The notes: generated by a model not told the origin, from the sequence alone. A DNA stretch of 64,000 bases from Actinomadura macrotermitis (GCF_009604375.1 NZ_WEGH01000003.1:558001-622000); one strand, 5' to 3'. Positions 44,442 to 53,988 are shown, numbered from the stretch's first letter. Program-made: numbers and translations.

Positions 44442-44852
44442 CTACGCCCGGACCATCGTCGACCGGTAGCCGCCGCCCGGCCACTCCCAGGCGCCGGTGT
44501 TGGCGGTGCGGTCCTCGTTGAACCGGCCGGTGTAGCGGGCGGGCGAGTCCGTGCCGCCGTACCAGATCGTCAGGGTGTCGCCCTCGACCTGCCAGGTGTA
44601 CTCCAGGATCTCCGGGGAGTTGCCGAACAGGTGCGACTTCAGGGTGCCGGTCTCCGCGTCGTGGCCGATGTACTCCACGGCATCGGTGTCGCCCAGGTCG
44701 ATCTTCTGGACCAGGAAGAAGCCGCCTTCCAGCCACGCGAAGCTCACCGTGCCCTCTTCGGTCTTTCCGTCGGCGTCGGTGGTGGTCACCTTCCAGGTGC
44801 CGACGAGGACGTCCAGCTGCCGCAGGGAGGGGTCGGGGGTCTTGTCGGCCAT
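44442..44852 (-). CDS. DUF1579-like beta-barrel protein
   Basis: A 136-residue soluble protein beginning with LRQLDVLVGTWKVTTTDADGK, followed by alternating beta strands (VSFAWLEGGFFLVQKI, HLFGNSPEILEYTWQVEGDTLTIW) and ending WEWPGGGYRSTMVRA. The GTW near the N-terminus and repeated aromatic strands match the DUF1579/nitrobindin-like barrel group, which may bind a hydrophobic ligand. The function is unknown. ATG at 44852 with AAGGGAAG upstream. Convergent with the EF-hand gene. Confidence 0.72.
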   Translation of the reverse strand: MADKTPDPSLRQLDVLVGTWKVTTTDADGKTEEGTVSFAWLEGGFFLVQKIDLGDTDAVEYIGHDAETGTLKSHLFGNSPEILEYTWQVEGDTLTIWYGGTDSPARYTGRFNEDRTANTGAWEWPGGGYRSTMVRA

Positions 44853-44971
44853 GGCGGCTTCCCTTCGGGTCGGCGTACAAGGGGAGCAAAACATCTTCCG
44901 CGCCCCGATGCACGCCTTGATCCCCCCGCGTCGCGCCCCGTCCCGGGAGGGACGGGGCGCGGGCGGGCGGG

Positions 44972-46156
44972 TCAGCGGCGGCGGGCCACCGCGTCCGCCA
45001 CGGCGCGGAAGGCGGGGAGCGCCTCGGCCATGTTGGCGTCGGAGTTGAGGTCCTGGCTGGTCTTGACGATGACGACCCGGTCCTTGGGCGAGACGTAGAC
45101 GTACTGCCCGAGGATGCCGACAGCGCTGTAGTCGCCGCGGTCCCCGTCGCCGCGCCACCACTGGTAGCCGTACCCGTAGGCGCTGTCGGAGCTGCCCGGG
45201 TTGTCGGGCTCCAGGTGGCCGGGCTGCAGGTAGGGCTCGGTGCTGTGGGTGGAGTCCCGCACCCAGGAGGAGGGGATGACCTGGCGGCCGCCCGCGCGGC
45301 CGTCGCGCAGGTAGAGCAGGCCGAAGCGGGCGAAGTCGCGGACGGTGGCGTGGTAGCAGCAGTAGCCGATGTCGCTGCCCGTGTAGTCGTGGCCCATGAG
45401 CATCGGCGTCTCCATGCCGGCCGGGCGCCAGATCCGGTCCTGGACGTAGGCCGACAGCTGCCGCCCGGTCGCCTTGGCCACGACCCAGCCGAGCACGAAG
45501 GTGTTCATCGAGTCGTAGTTCCACCGGGTGCCCGGCGGCCGCTCGCGCTCCGCCTCGCGGGCCTGCGCGGTGAGCGGCGCGCCGAGGACCATGCGGATGG
45601 TCGTGGCGGTCGAGCCCTTGGTGGGGTCGGCGTAGTCGGTCTCGTCGTACTTGTGGCCGGACGCCATGTGCAGCACGTCCCGGATGCTGACGCCGTCGTA
45701 GCCGGTGCCGCGCAGCTCGGGGACGTACCGGGTCACCGGGTCGGCGACCGAGCGGATGCGGCCGTCGGCGATGGCCGCGCCGACGGCGGTGGCGGTGATG
45801 GACTTGCCGACCGACCAGGAGTTGAACCGGCTGGCGGCGTTGTAGCCGGAGAAGTAGCGCTCGTCGACGATCGCGTTGTCGCGCAGGACCAGGTAGCCGA
45901 GCGTCGAGGAGCGGGCCAGGAAGTCGCGCACGGTTCGGGTCTTGCCCCGGTAGGTGTAGCTCGCGTCGAGCTCGCGGGCCTGCGGGACCAGCGGTTCGGG
46001 GTGGGCGGCGGGCGCGATCGTGGTCGTCGGGTAGAAGGGCACGTGGGGCAGGAGCGGCAGCGGCAGCGGGCCGTCGTCGGCCTTGGCCGGGGCGGACAGC
46101 GCGGCGGTCAGCAGCAGGGCCGTGGTGGCCGCCGCCGTCAGGCTTCGCTTGGGCAT
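44972..46156 (-). CDS. secreted serine hydrolase, beta-lactamase family
   Basis: A 394-residue exported protein with signal peptide (MPKRSLTAAATTALLLTAALSAPAKA). The catalytic SxxK is SVGK at residues 115-118, the Tyr-x-Asn-type motif is WNYDSMNTFVLGWVV, and the third motif region is YGYQWWRGDGDRGDYSAVGILGQYVYV. This is the class C beta-lactamase / 6-aminohexanoate-dimer-hydrolase-like serine hydrolase fold; real beta-lactamase activity is not implied. It is divergent from a TetR gene across a 93-bp gap with a 33-bp palindrome. Confidence 0.88.
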   Translation of the reverse strand: MPKRSLTAAATTALLLTAALSAPAKADDGPLPLPLLPHVPFYPTTTIAPAAHPEPLVPQARELDASYTYRGKTRTVRDFLARSSTLGYLVLRDNAIVDERYFSGYNAASRFNSWSVGKSITATAVGAAIADGRIRSVADPVTRYVPELRGTGYDGVSIRDVLHMASGHKYDETDYADPTKGSTATTIRMVLGAPLTAQAREAERERPPGTRWNYDSMNTFVLGWVVAKATGRQLSAYVQDRIWRPAGMETPMLMGHDYTGSDIGYCCYHATVRDFARFGLLYLRDGRAGGRQVIPSSWVRDSTHSTEPYLQPGHLEPDNPGSSDSAYGYGYQWWRGDGDRGDYSAVGILGQYVYVSPKDRVVIVKTSQDLNSDANMAEALPAFRAVADAVARRR

Positions 46157-46195
46157 CGGAACTCCGTCCGTTGGGGGGTACCCCGCATGAAACAA

Positions 46196-46228
46196 CTGAG
46201 CACCATTGGTGTCAACAGTGGTGCTTAG
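46196..46228. promoter_or_regulatory. 33-bp TetR-type operator
   Basis: A palindrome centred on 46212: AGCACCA (46199-46205) and TGGTGCT (46219-46225), extended outward by CT and AG, with TG..TG/CA..CA pairs inside; 13 of 16 symmetric pairs match. It lies 40 bp from the hydrolase start and 21 bp from the TetR start. Confidence 0.78.
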
Positions 46229-46249
46229 CTTTCTCGATAGGCTGGTGCG

Positions 46250-46936
46250 GTGACGGATCCAGCTCCCGCTCCAGCGCGCCGGCGCCGCTCCCTGGGCTTT
46301 CTCACCCCCGGGCTCATCGTGGACACCGCCATGGCGATCATGGAGCGGGACGGCGCGGACTCGCTGACCTTCCGGCGGCTCGGCACCGAGCTCGGCGTGG
46401 ACCACACCGCCGTGCTGCGGCACTTCGGCGACAAGGACGACCTGCTGCTCGCCGTCACCGACCGCCTCCTGGCCGAGTCGCTGGACGGCTTCGCCCCCTC
46501 CCCCGAGTGGCGCCGCACGCTGACCGACCTGGCCCGGCGGGTGCGCCGGGCCTGCCGCGTCCACCCCCACGCGGCGGCCCTGGTCGCCGGCCGCACCGCC
46601 CGCCGCGACGCCGAGTTCGCCGGGGCCGAGATCGTGATCGGCGCGCTGCGGCAGGCCGGCCTGCACGGCCGCGAGGCCGCCTCCTGCTACCGGGCGCTGG
46701 TCGACGTCGCGCTGGCCTACTCGGCCTTCGAGGCGGTCCAGCTGACGCTGCCCGCGGCCGCCGCGGCGGGCGACCGCCGCGCCTGGAGCCGGGAGTACCT
46801 GGCGCTGCCCCCCGAGCACTACCCCAACATCGCCTCGGTCGCCCCCCACCTGCCCGAGGTGGACGCCGAGGACCAGTTCGAGGTCGCCCTGGAGCTGTTC
46901 CTGGACGCCGTCGAACTGCGCGCCCGCCGCGCCTGA
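46250..46936 (+). CDS. TetR family transcriptional regulator
   Basis: A 228-residue TetR protein with a basic N-terminal arm (PARRRRSLG) and helix-turn-helix IMERDGADSLTFRRLGTELGVDHTAVLRHFGDKDDLLLAV. The C-terminal part contains YRALVDVALAYSAFEAVQL, typical of the TetR_C ligand domain. GTG start at 46250. The good palindrome in the gap before the divergent serine hydrolase indicates it represses that gene and itself. Confidence 0.9.
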   Translation: MTDPAPAPARRRRSLGFLTPGLIVDTAMAIMERDGADSLTFRRLGTELGVDHTAVLRHFGDKDDLLLAVTDRLLAESLDGFAPSPEWRRTLTDLARRVRRACRVHPHAAALVAGRTARRDAEFAGAEIVIGALRQAGLHGREAASCYRALVDVALAYSAFEAVQLTLPAAAAAGDRRAWSREYLALPPEHYPNIASVAPHLPEVDAEDQFEVALELFLDAVELRARRA

Positions 46937-46982
46937 CCCTTACGGACGGAGCGGCCCGGCCCGCAGGGCCTGCTGAGCCGTC

Positions 46983-48614
<1,632 letters not shown>

Positions 48615-48692
48615 GTGAGACTCCTTCGGTTCGCGATCTGGGCTGTCATTCCCCAGGACGCGACCGGGACTCCCGACTTGGCGAAGACTTAC

Positions 48693-48734
48693 CTCACACC
48701 ACGGGCCTCACACCACGGGCCTCACACCGCGGCC
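48693..48734. repeat. three tandem 14-bp repeats at the end of the HxlR gene
   Basis: CTCACACCACGGGC at 48693-48706 and 48707-48720, then a diverged copy CTCACACCGCGGCC at 48721-48734. The HxlR stop codon lies in the middle copy, so repeat number would change the C-terminus (RPVV) and the stop position. Confidence 0.75.
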
Positions 48735-49157
48735 GACCGGATCGTGCACGCCCTGCAGCGCGGGCTCGCCGCAGTGCGCGCAGACGACGGCGGGTTCGAG
48801 CAGCTCGCCGCAGCCGTGGTGCCACCGGACGGGCGGGTCGCCCGCGTTCAGGTGCCGGTCGCCCCACTTCATCAGGACGAGCAGCACCTCGCACAGCTCG
48901 ACGCCCGCCGGCGTCAGGCGGTACTCGTGGCGGGGCGGGTGCTCCTGGTAGAGCTCGCGGCGGACGATCCCGGCGGCCTCCAGCTTGCGCAGCCGGGCGG
49001 TGAGGATGTCGCGGGACGCCCCGGTGTTGCGGGCGATGCCGTCGAACCGCCGCACGCCGTGGCTGATCTCCCGGATGGCGAGCAGGCTCCACCGCTCGCC
49101 GACCAGGTCCAGGGTGTCGGCGATCGAACAGGGCCGGGGGTCGGCGTCCTTCGGCAT
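48708..49157 (-). CDS. HxlR family transcriptional regulator
   Basis: A 149-residue winged-helix regulator. CSIADTLDLVGERWSLLAIREISHGVRRFDGIARNTGASRDILTARLRKLEAAGIVRRELY in outline is the HxlR domain with its N-terminal Cys. The C-terminal part has HHGCGELLEPAVVCAHCGEPA, whose Cys residues (CxxC with an earlier Cys and His) could bind zinc, an extension seen in several actinobacterial HxlR proteins. It lies between pgm and a thiolase on the same strand. The C-terminus falls in a tandem repeat. Confidence 0.9.
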   Translation of the reverse strand: MPKDADPRPCSIADTLDLVGERWSLLAIREISHGVRRFDGIARNTGASRDILTARLRKLEAAGIVRRELYQEHPPRHEYRLTPAGVELCEVLLVLMKWGDRHLNAGDPPVRWHHGCGELLEPAVVCAHCGEPALQGVHDPVGRGVRPVV

Positions 49158-49188
49158 GCCCGCAGCCTATCCGCGGTTCGGCGTCGTC

Positions 49189-49291
49189 CGAGGGGGGACG
49201 ACCCCCCGCACCCCCCGGCCGGCCTCCGGCCGGTGCCGAACCGTTCGAGGGGGGACGACCCCCCGCACCCCCCGGCCGGCCTCCGGCCGGT
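49189..49291. repeat. two tandem copies of a 46-bp palindromic element
   Basis: A perfect 46-bp sequence occurs at 49189-49234 and 49246-49291 (57-bp period). Each copy holds two hairpins: GGGGGGACGACCCCCC and CCGGCCGGCCTCCGGCCGG. It fills the gap between the thiolase stop and the HxlR gene. It may be a duplicated terminator or a REP-like element. Confidence 0.85.
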
Positions 49292-50455
49292 TCACAGGCG
49301 CTCGATGACGGTCGCGTTCGCCAGCCCGCCCGCCTCGCACATGGTCTGCAGGCCGTAGCGGGCGCCGCGGTCCTCCAGGTTGTGCAGCAGCGTGGTCATC
49401 AGCCGGGCGCCGGACGCGCCGAGCGGGTGCCCGATGGCGATGGCGCCGCCGCGCACGTTGACCTTGGCCGGGTCGGCGCCGGTCTCGCGCTGCCAGGCGA
49501 GCACGACCGGGGAGAACGCCTCGTTGACCTCGAACAGGTCGATGTCGGCGAGGGACAGGCCGGCGCGGTCCAGCACCCTGGCGGTCGCCGGGATGATCGC
49601 GGTGAGCATCAGCAGCGGGTCGTCGCCGACGACGGCGAAGGAGTGGAACCGGGCGCGCGGGCGCAGGCCGAGCCGCTCGGCGACGTCGGCGCCCATCACC
49701 AGGACGGCGGCGGCGCCGTCGTTGATCGGCGAGGCGTTGCCCGCGGTGACCTTCCAGCCGATCTCGGGGAACCGCTCGGCCTGGGCGGGGTCGTAGTAGG
49801 CGGGGCGGAGGCCGGCCAGGATCTCGGGCGAGGTGCCGGGGCGGACGGTCTCGTCGGGCTGCCCGGCCCAGGCGACCTCGCGGTCGAACTCGCCGTTCTT
49901 CCACGCGGCGGCGGCGCGGCGGTGCGACTCGTAGGCGTAGCCGTCGAGCTCCTCGCGCGACAGGTCCCAGCGGGCGGCGATCAGCTCGGCGCTGATGCCC
50001 TGCCCGACCAGGCCGCCGGGGTAGCGCTCGCCGACCAGCGGCCCGAACGGGTCGCTGCCGGGCAGCACCGCCGAGCCCATCGGGACGCGCGACATCGACT
50101 CCACGCCGCAGCCGATGGCGATGTCGTAGGCGCCGCTGATGACGCCCTGCGCCGCGATGTGCAGGGCCTGCTGGGACGAGCCGCACTGCCGGTCGACGGT
50201 CATGGCGGGCACCGACTCGGGGAACCCGGCCGCCAGCACCGCGCTGCGGGTGAGGTTGAGGGCCTGATCGCCGGCCTGGGTGACGACGCCGCCGATCACG
50301 TCGTCGATCAGCGCCGGGTCCAGGCCGGCCCGCTCGACGAGGGTCTTCAGGGTGCGGGCGAGCAGGTCGGCGGGGTGCTCCTCGTGCAGCGCCCCGCCCG
50401 GCTTGCCCTTGCCGACCGGCGTCCGGACGGCCTCCACGATCACCGCTTCACGCAT
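49292..50455 (-). CDS. thiolase (acetyl-CoA C-acyltransferase)
   Basis: A 387-residue thiolase. The nucleophilic Cys is in DRQCGSSQQALH (Cys91), the His loop is EVNEAFSPVVLAW and GGAIAIGHPLGASGARLM, and the second Cys is in QTMCEAGGLANATVIERL. In many thiolases that last motif reads CxGxGxG; here it is CEAGGLAN, which is common in steroid- or fatty-acid-degradation acyltransferases. It cleaves 3-ketoacyl-CoA or condenses acyl-CoAs. The ATG at 50455 follows AGGTGG. A 15-bp palindrome lies just upstream. Confidence 0.93.
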   Translation of the reverse strand: MREAVIVEAVRTPVGKGKPGGALHEEHPADLLARTLKTLVERAGLDPALIDDVIGGVVTQAGDQALNLTRSAVLAAGFPESVPAMTVDRQCGSSQQALHIAAQGVISGAYDIAIGCGVESMSRVPMGSAVLPGSDPFGPLVGERYPGGLVGQGISAELIAARWDLSREELDGYAYESHRRAAAAWKNGEFDREVAWAGQPDETVRPGTSPEILAGLRPAYYDPAQAERFPEIGWKVTAGNASPINDGAAAVLVMGADVAERLGLRPRARFHSFAVVGDDPLLMLTAIIPATARVLDRAGLSLADIDLFEVNEAFSPVVLAWQRETGADPAKVNVRGGAIAIGHPLGASGARLMTTLLHNLEDRGARYGLQTMCEAGGLANATVIERL

Positions 50456-50468
50456 CACGACCACCTAG

Positions 50469-50483
50469 GTTGGATTATCCAAC
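50469..50483. promoter_or_regulatory. 15-bp palindromic operator upstream of the thiolase
   Basis: GTTGGAT-T-ATCCAAC is a perfect palindrome 14 bp before the thiolase start and 80 bp before the methyltransferase start. No regulator gene adjoins, so the cognate protein would be encoded elsewhere; a FadR/TetR regulator of fatty acid or steroid genes is a guess. Confidence 0.6.
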
Positions 50484-50562
50484 TGACTTGCCGCCAGCAT
50501 GCCCCTGCGCGTTGGAAAAGACAACCCGGCGCCCGGGTGGTCTGCGCCACACAATGGGGACC

Positions 50563-51288
50563 ATGGACGAGGCAGAGCTGTTCGGTGCGGACTACCTGTA
50601 CTTCTACGCCGACGACGTCGACGGGCGCGCGGCCGCCGAGACCGATCTCATCTGGCGCCTGCTGGAACTCGGCCCCGGCCGCGACGTCCTGGACCTGGCC
50701 TGCGGCCACGGCCGGATCGCGAACCGCCTCGCCGAACGGGGCTGCCAGGTCGTCGGGCTGCACTCCTCGCCCCTGTTCCTGGACCGCGCCCGGCGGGACG
50801 CCGCCGAACGCGGGGCGGCCGTCGACTACCGCCAGGGCGACATGCGCGATCTGCCGTGGCTGGAGCGGTTCGACGCGATCGTCAGCTGGTTCACCGCGTT
50901 CGGCTACTTCGACGACGAGGGGAACCGGTGCGTCCTCGCCCAGGCCGCCGCCGCGCTGCGGCCCGGCGGCCGGTTCCTGCTGGACCTCAACAACCTGGCC
51001 TGGACGCTGCGCGAGCGCTCCCCCGTGGTGCCGGTGGCCGAGAAGGGCGACGACCTGGTCGTCGACCGGCCCGTCTGGGACCCGCTCACCGGCCGCGTCC
51101 AGGTCGTCCGGACCACCGTGCGCGACGGGCGCGCCCGGCACACGCGCTTCTTCGTGCGGCTCTACACCTTCACCGAGCTGCGCGCCCTGCTGCTCGCGGC
51201 GGGCTTCCGGCGGGCCGAGGGGTACGGGGACGGCGGCGGGCCGCTGACCGCGGCGAGCCGCCGCATGATCGTGGTGGCGCACCGGTGA
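50563..51288 (+). CDS. class I SAM-dependent methyltransferase
   Basis: A 241-residue methyltransferase: motif I VLDLACGHGRIANRLAERG, acidic end of strand 2 replaced by VVGLHSSPLFLDRAR, motif with DYRQGDMRDLPW, post-motif FDAIVSWFTAFGYFDD and LRPGGRFLLDLNN. SAM-binding residues are intact; the acceptor is unknown. The ATG at 50563 has GGGGA close upstream, and an ATG three codons earlier is the alternative. It is divergent from the thiolase. The 274 bp after it contain no gene I can support. Confidence 0.9.
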   Translation: MDEAELFGADYLYFYADDVDGRAAAETDLIWRLLELGPGRDVLDLACGHGRIANRLAERGCQVVGLHSSPLFLDRARRDAAERGAAVDYRQGDMRDLPWLERFDAIVSWFTAFGYFDDEGNRCVLAQAAAALRPGGRFLLDLNNLAWTLRERSPVVPVAEKGDDLVVDRPVWDPLTGRVQVVRTTVRDGRARHTRFFVRLYTFTELRALLLAAGFRRAEGYGDGGGPLTAASRRMIVVAHR

Positions 51289-51562
51289 GACCGGCCCCGG
51301 ACACACCACGGGGACCGGTGGCGGTGCGTGCCACGGGTCCCCGGGTCGGGCCGCTCAGTGGAAGGGGCCCGGATGAACACGTTCGGCTGTTGTCTCACCC
51401 CTGTGCATCGAAGGGCTCCGTGATGGAGCCGGCCGGTACTCGTCGAACAAGTAGCAAGTGCGTCCCTCCATCCCCTCGACGTCGGGCGATCACTACGAAG
51501 ACTAGCCAGCGACGGCCCGGATTTGGCCCGCAGAACCCCCAATAACGGACAAAGGCCGCTGG

Positions 51563-52144
51563 TTACGCTACGGTGCGGCGCCGCTCCCCGCCCGACACCA
51601 GCTGCAGCCGGACCACCGTCGGCAGCGACCGCCGGTCCAGCGCCGTGCAGAGCCGCGTCACCGCCTGGTCGGCGATGCCGCGGCGCAGCCCCTGCAGGTC
51701 GGCGCGGCGGTCGTAGGACACGTGCAGGCGCAGCCGCGGCGCGTCCGGCGACCCGACGAGCCGGGCGTGCGCGGCGCGCACCCCCGGGTAGTCCTCGATC
51801 TCGGTCTCCAGCGCGTCGGTGACGGCCCGCTCCGACACCCGGGTGCGGCCGTCCGCGGCGTCGGGTTCCAGCGCGAGCCCGGGCAGCCGGTCGGTGCGCG
51901 ACTGCGCGAGCAGCCAGACGATGCCGAGCAGCGCGGCCACCACCCCGGCCGCCGCGACGGCGTACCAGAACCAGCCGTGCCCGCCCGCGTAGTCGCGCAT
52001 CGCGCCGGTGATCAGCGCGTCGCGGGAGCGTGCCCCGCCGAACGCGCCGAGCCCGCGGGCGAGCGCGGCGGCGCCGGCCGCCAGCAGCAGGATCCCGAAC
52101 ACGATCAGCCCGAACCGGTTGATCCGGGCGGCTCGTCGGTCCAT
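51563..52144 (-). CDS. amaP: alkaline shock response membrane anchor protein AmaP
   Basis: A 193-residue protein with two transmembrane helices (about residues 13-33 and 58-82) and a C-terminal soluble domain (SERAVTDALETEIEDYPGVRAAHARLVG, LRLHVSYDRRADLQGLRRGI). This is the AmaP architecture; AmaP anchors Asp23 to the membrane in Staphylococcus. It is the last gene of the Asp23 operon, one base after the DUF6286 gene. A paralogous copy lies at 55055-55591. Confidence 0.82.
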   Translation of the reverse strand: MDRRAARINRFGLIVFGILLLAAGAAALARGLGAFGGARSRDALITGAMRDYAGGHGWFWYAVAAAGVVAALLGIVWLLAQSRTDRLPGLALEPDAADGRTRVSERAVTDALETEIEDYPGVRAAHARLVGSPDAPRLRLHVSYDRRADLQGLRRGIADQAVTRLCTALDRRSLPTVVRLQLVSGGERRRTVA

Positions 52145-52145
52145 G

Positions 52146-52766
52146 TCAGCCTCCCTTGGTCCGCACCTTGACGGTGACGCGGCGCGCGGGCACCGGGCCG
52201 AGGTCCGCCAGCCGCTGCCGCACCGCCTCGGTGACCTTGTCCTGCAGCCCCTCGGCCACCCGCAGCGACGTCGCCACCGTCATGGTGATCTTGTGCTTGC
52301 CGAGCTTGACCTTGCGCACGTGCCGGACGCCCTCGACCCGCGCGGCGGCGTCGCTCGCGGCGGCCTTCAGGCCGTGCCGGGTGACGCCGATCAGCAGGTC
52401 CGGGTCGTCGCCGTGCAGCGGGACCAGCCGGGGCCGGCCCGGCAGCAGCCCGGCGAGCAGGAAGAACGCGCCGACCACCGCCACCGCGGCGGCGATCGTC
52501 AGCGGCGCCCAGTCCCGCCAGGCGGTGCCCTGTGCCCAGTGCTCGATGCGCGGGTAAGGGACGATCCGCGCCGGCCGGTCGGCCAGCGCCGTGATCGCCT
52601 CCAGCGCGGTGAGCACCCCCGCGGCGGTGAGCAGCAGCGCCGCCAGCAGCGAGGTGAGGATCCGGCGCGGCCGGAACGCGCGCCGCGCGCGCCGGTCGGC
52701 GGCGCCGCCGGCCGGCGCGGCGGGCGCGGGCTTGGCGTGCGGGATCGGTCCCGCGTGGGTCGTCAT
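52146..52766 (-). CDS. DUF6286-type membrane protein
   Basis: A 206-residue protein with a Pro/Ala/Arg-rich cytoplasmic N-terminus, two transmembrane helices (about 36-58 and 87-107) and a soluble C-terminal domain (VTRHGLKAAASDAAARVEGVRHVRKVKLGKHKITMTVATSLRV in outline). This is the DUF6286 pattern found beside Asp23 and AmaP genes in actinobacteria. Its ATG shares one base with the stop of the preceding Asp23 gene (TGATG). Presumably part of a membrane-bound envelope-stress assembly. Confidence 0.8.
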   Translation of the reverse strand: MTTHAGPIPHAKPAPAAPAGGAADRRARRAFRPRRILTSLLAALLLTAAGVLTALEAITALADRPARIVPYPRIEHWAQGTAWRDWAPLTIAAAVAVVGAFFLLAGLLPGRPRLVPLHGDDPDLLIGVTRHGLKAAASDAAARVEGVRHVRKVKLGKHKITMTVATSLRVAEGLQDKVTEAVRQRLADLGPVPARRVTVKVRTKGG

Positions 52767-53137
52767 CAGCGCACCTCCGCCCGGGAGCGGCCCGCCAGGC
52801 GGGGCCGGGAGGTCCGCTCCAGCGCGCCGACCTCCACGTCCACCTGCCGGACGGTGAAGCCGGTCATCTCCTCCACCCGCTCGCGCACCTGCTCGCGGAC
52901 GTGCCGGGCGACCTCGCGCACCGGCGCCGGGTAGTCGACCGCCAGCTCGATCCGCGCGGTGACCACGTCGCCGTCCACGTCCACGTCGGTGCGCGCGGCG
53001 CGGCGGCCGCCGACCGGGACGCCGAGCATCCGGCGGGCCACGCCGCCGGTCTCGCCGGTCTCGCCGGCGGCCCGGGACGCGATCCGGGCGACGACCCGGT
53101 CGGGGATCATGGTCGCCCCGCGCTGCCCGCCGCTCAT
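52766..53137 (-). CDS. Asp23/Gls24 family protein (second copy)
   Basis: A 123-residue Asp23/Gls24-type protein: MIPDRVVARIASRAAGETGETGGVARRMLGVPVGGR, then alternating strands (DVDGDVVTARIELAVDYPAPVREVARHVREQVRERVEEMTGFTVRQVDVEV). The stretch ending in MTGFTVRQVDVEV is the family's conserved helix-strand. The ATG overlaps the stop of the small membrane protein gene (ATGA). It probably polymerises under the membrane through the AmaP/DUF6286 partners. Confidence 0.85.
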   Translation of the reverse strand: MSGGQRGATMIPDRVVARIASRAAGETGETGGVARRMLGVPVGGRRAARTDVDVDGDVVTARIELAVDYPAPVREVARHVREQVRERVEEMTGFTVRQVDVEVGALERTSRPRLAGRSRAEVR

Positions 53138-53331
53138 GGCTTCTTCTGCCCGCCGAGCGAGGCGAACAGCCCGCTCATGTCCAGTTCGCCCTCCATCGCG
53201 CGGCCGCCGAGGAAGCCCAGCACGCCGAGCAGCAGGACGATGAGGAAGCCGCCGAACCCGCCGAAGATGCCGGCGAACCCGAGCGCCGTGCCGTATGCGA
53301 GCCCTGCCAGGGCCCATGACTTGCCGTTCAT
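53134..53331 (-). CDS. small membrane protein of the Asp23 operon
   Basis: A 65-residue protein with two hydrophobic segments (about residues 5-20 and 25-43) rich in Gly, Phe and Leu (GFAGIFGGFGGFLIVLLLGVLGFLGG) and a short polar tail. DUF2273-like small membrane proteins occupy this place in Asp23 operons. The ATG has GGGGGACAGCG upstream. It overlaps the following Asp23 gene by four bases. Confidence 0.8.
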   Translation of the reverse strand: MNGKSWALAGLAYGTALGFAGIFGGFGGFLIVLLLGVLGFLGGRAMEGELDMSGLFASLGGQKKP

Positions 53332-53357
53332 CGCTGTCCCCCTTCGTTGCGGCGCCG

Positions 53358-53609
53358 TCAGCGCAGCCGCCCGGCCCGCCGGCGCCGCTCCCGCCGGCGC
53401 CGCAGCGCCGAGAGCGGCCAGCGGCCCCGCCGGACCAGGACGACCTCGCCCGCCGGGCGCGCGGCGCGCCGGCGCCAGTGCTGCAGCCCGGCGGCGAACT
53501 CCGCCGGGTCGCCGCCCGCGTCCGGGTGGTGGGCACGCGCCCAGGCCCGGAACGCGGCGCGTTCCGCGGCCGGCCGGGTCCGCGCCGGCCGCCGCTCAGT
53601 CACCCGCAT
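53358..53609 (-). CDS. small Arg-rich protein with J-domain-like HPD motif
   Basis: An 83-residue protein, very rich in Arg and Ala. The segment AFRAWARAHHPDAGGDPAEFAAGLQHWRR contains HPDxGGDPxxF, the motif between helices II and III of DnaJ J-domains, but the domain looks truncated. It overlaps the upstream gene by 14 bp if the ATG at 53609 is used, or eight if the GTG two codons on is used. Its position inside the Asp23 operon suggests a chaperone-recruiting or structural role; this is a guess. Confidence 0.6.
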   Translation of the reverse strand: MRVTERRPARTRPAAERAAFRAWARAHHPDAGGDPAEFAAGLQHWRRRAARPAGEVVLVRRGRWPLSALRRRRERRRRAGRLR

Positions 53610-53988
53610 CGGTGATGTCCGCGATCAGCACGGTCACCGGCCGCTCCCCCGTCCACGGCCGGACCGCCGTGCGCACCTCGTCGGCGATCTCGGGGAGCGG
53701 GCGCCCGAACCGGGCGACCACCCCGATCTCGACCTCGTCCGGGCGGATCGCGACGCCGGTGAGCGGCGGTCCCGGCCGGTAGGTCACCACCTGGTTGTGC
53801 GGGCCCGCCGCCAGGGCGGCCACGTCCGGCACGGCGGCCGCCACCCCGGCGACGCGCTCGGCGAGCCGGACGGCCGCGCCCGGGTCGGCCGGTGCCGGGG
53901 CCGGCGCGGTGCCGGTCGCCGTACCGGTCGCTGTGTCGGCCACGGTGTCCTCCACGGTGTCGGTCACGGTGACGGTCACGGCGCTCAC
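53596..53988 (-). CDS. Asp23-operon protein, unknown
   Basis: A 130-residue protein. The first 35 residues are Thr/Val/Ala/Pro-rich and repetitive (VTVTVTDTVEDTVADTATG), then a compact alpha-beta part (LAERVAGVAAAVPDVAALA, VEIGVVARFGRPLPEIADEVRTAVRPW, VTVLIADITD) with the general look of a diverged Asp23/Gls24 domain. The GTG start overlaps the Asp23 stop by four bases (GTGA). It is probably another subunit of the same envelope-stress assembly. Confidence 0.68.
   Translation of the reverse strand: MSAVTVTVTDTVEDTVADTATGTATGTAPAPAPADPGAAVRLAERVAGVAAAVPDVAALAAGPHNQVVTYRPGPPLTGVAIRPDEVEIGVVARFGRPLPEIADEVRTAVRPWTGERPVTVLIADITDAGD

Noticed and set aside
44972..46156. True beta-lactamase resistance gene
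   Set aside because: The SxxK and YxN-like motifs are shared by esterases, amidases and peptidases of this fold. Nothing specific to beta-lactamases was seen.
51289..51562. A 16-codon frame (MNTFGCC start, 51373-51423) with a G-rich ribosome site
   Set aside because: Third positions are not GC-biased, and no co-oriented gene follows that it could lead. Too short to support.
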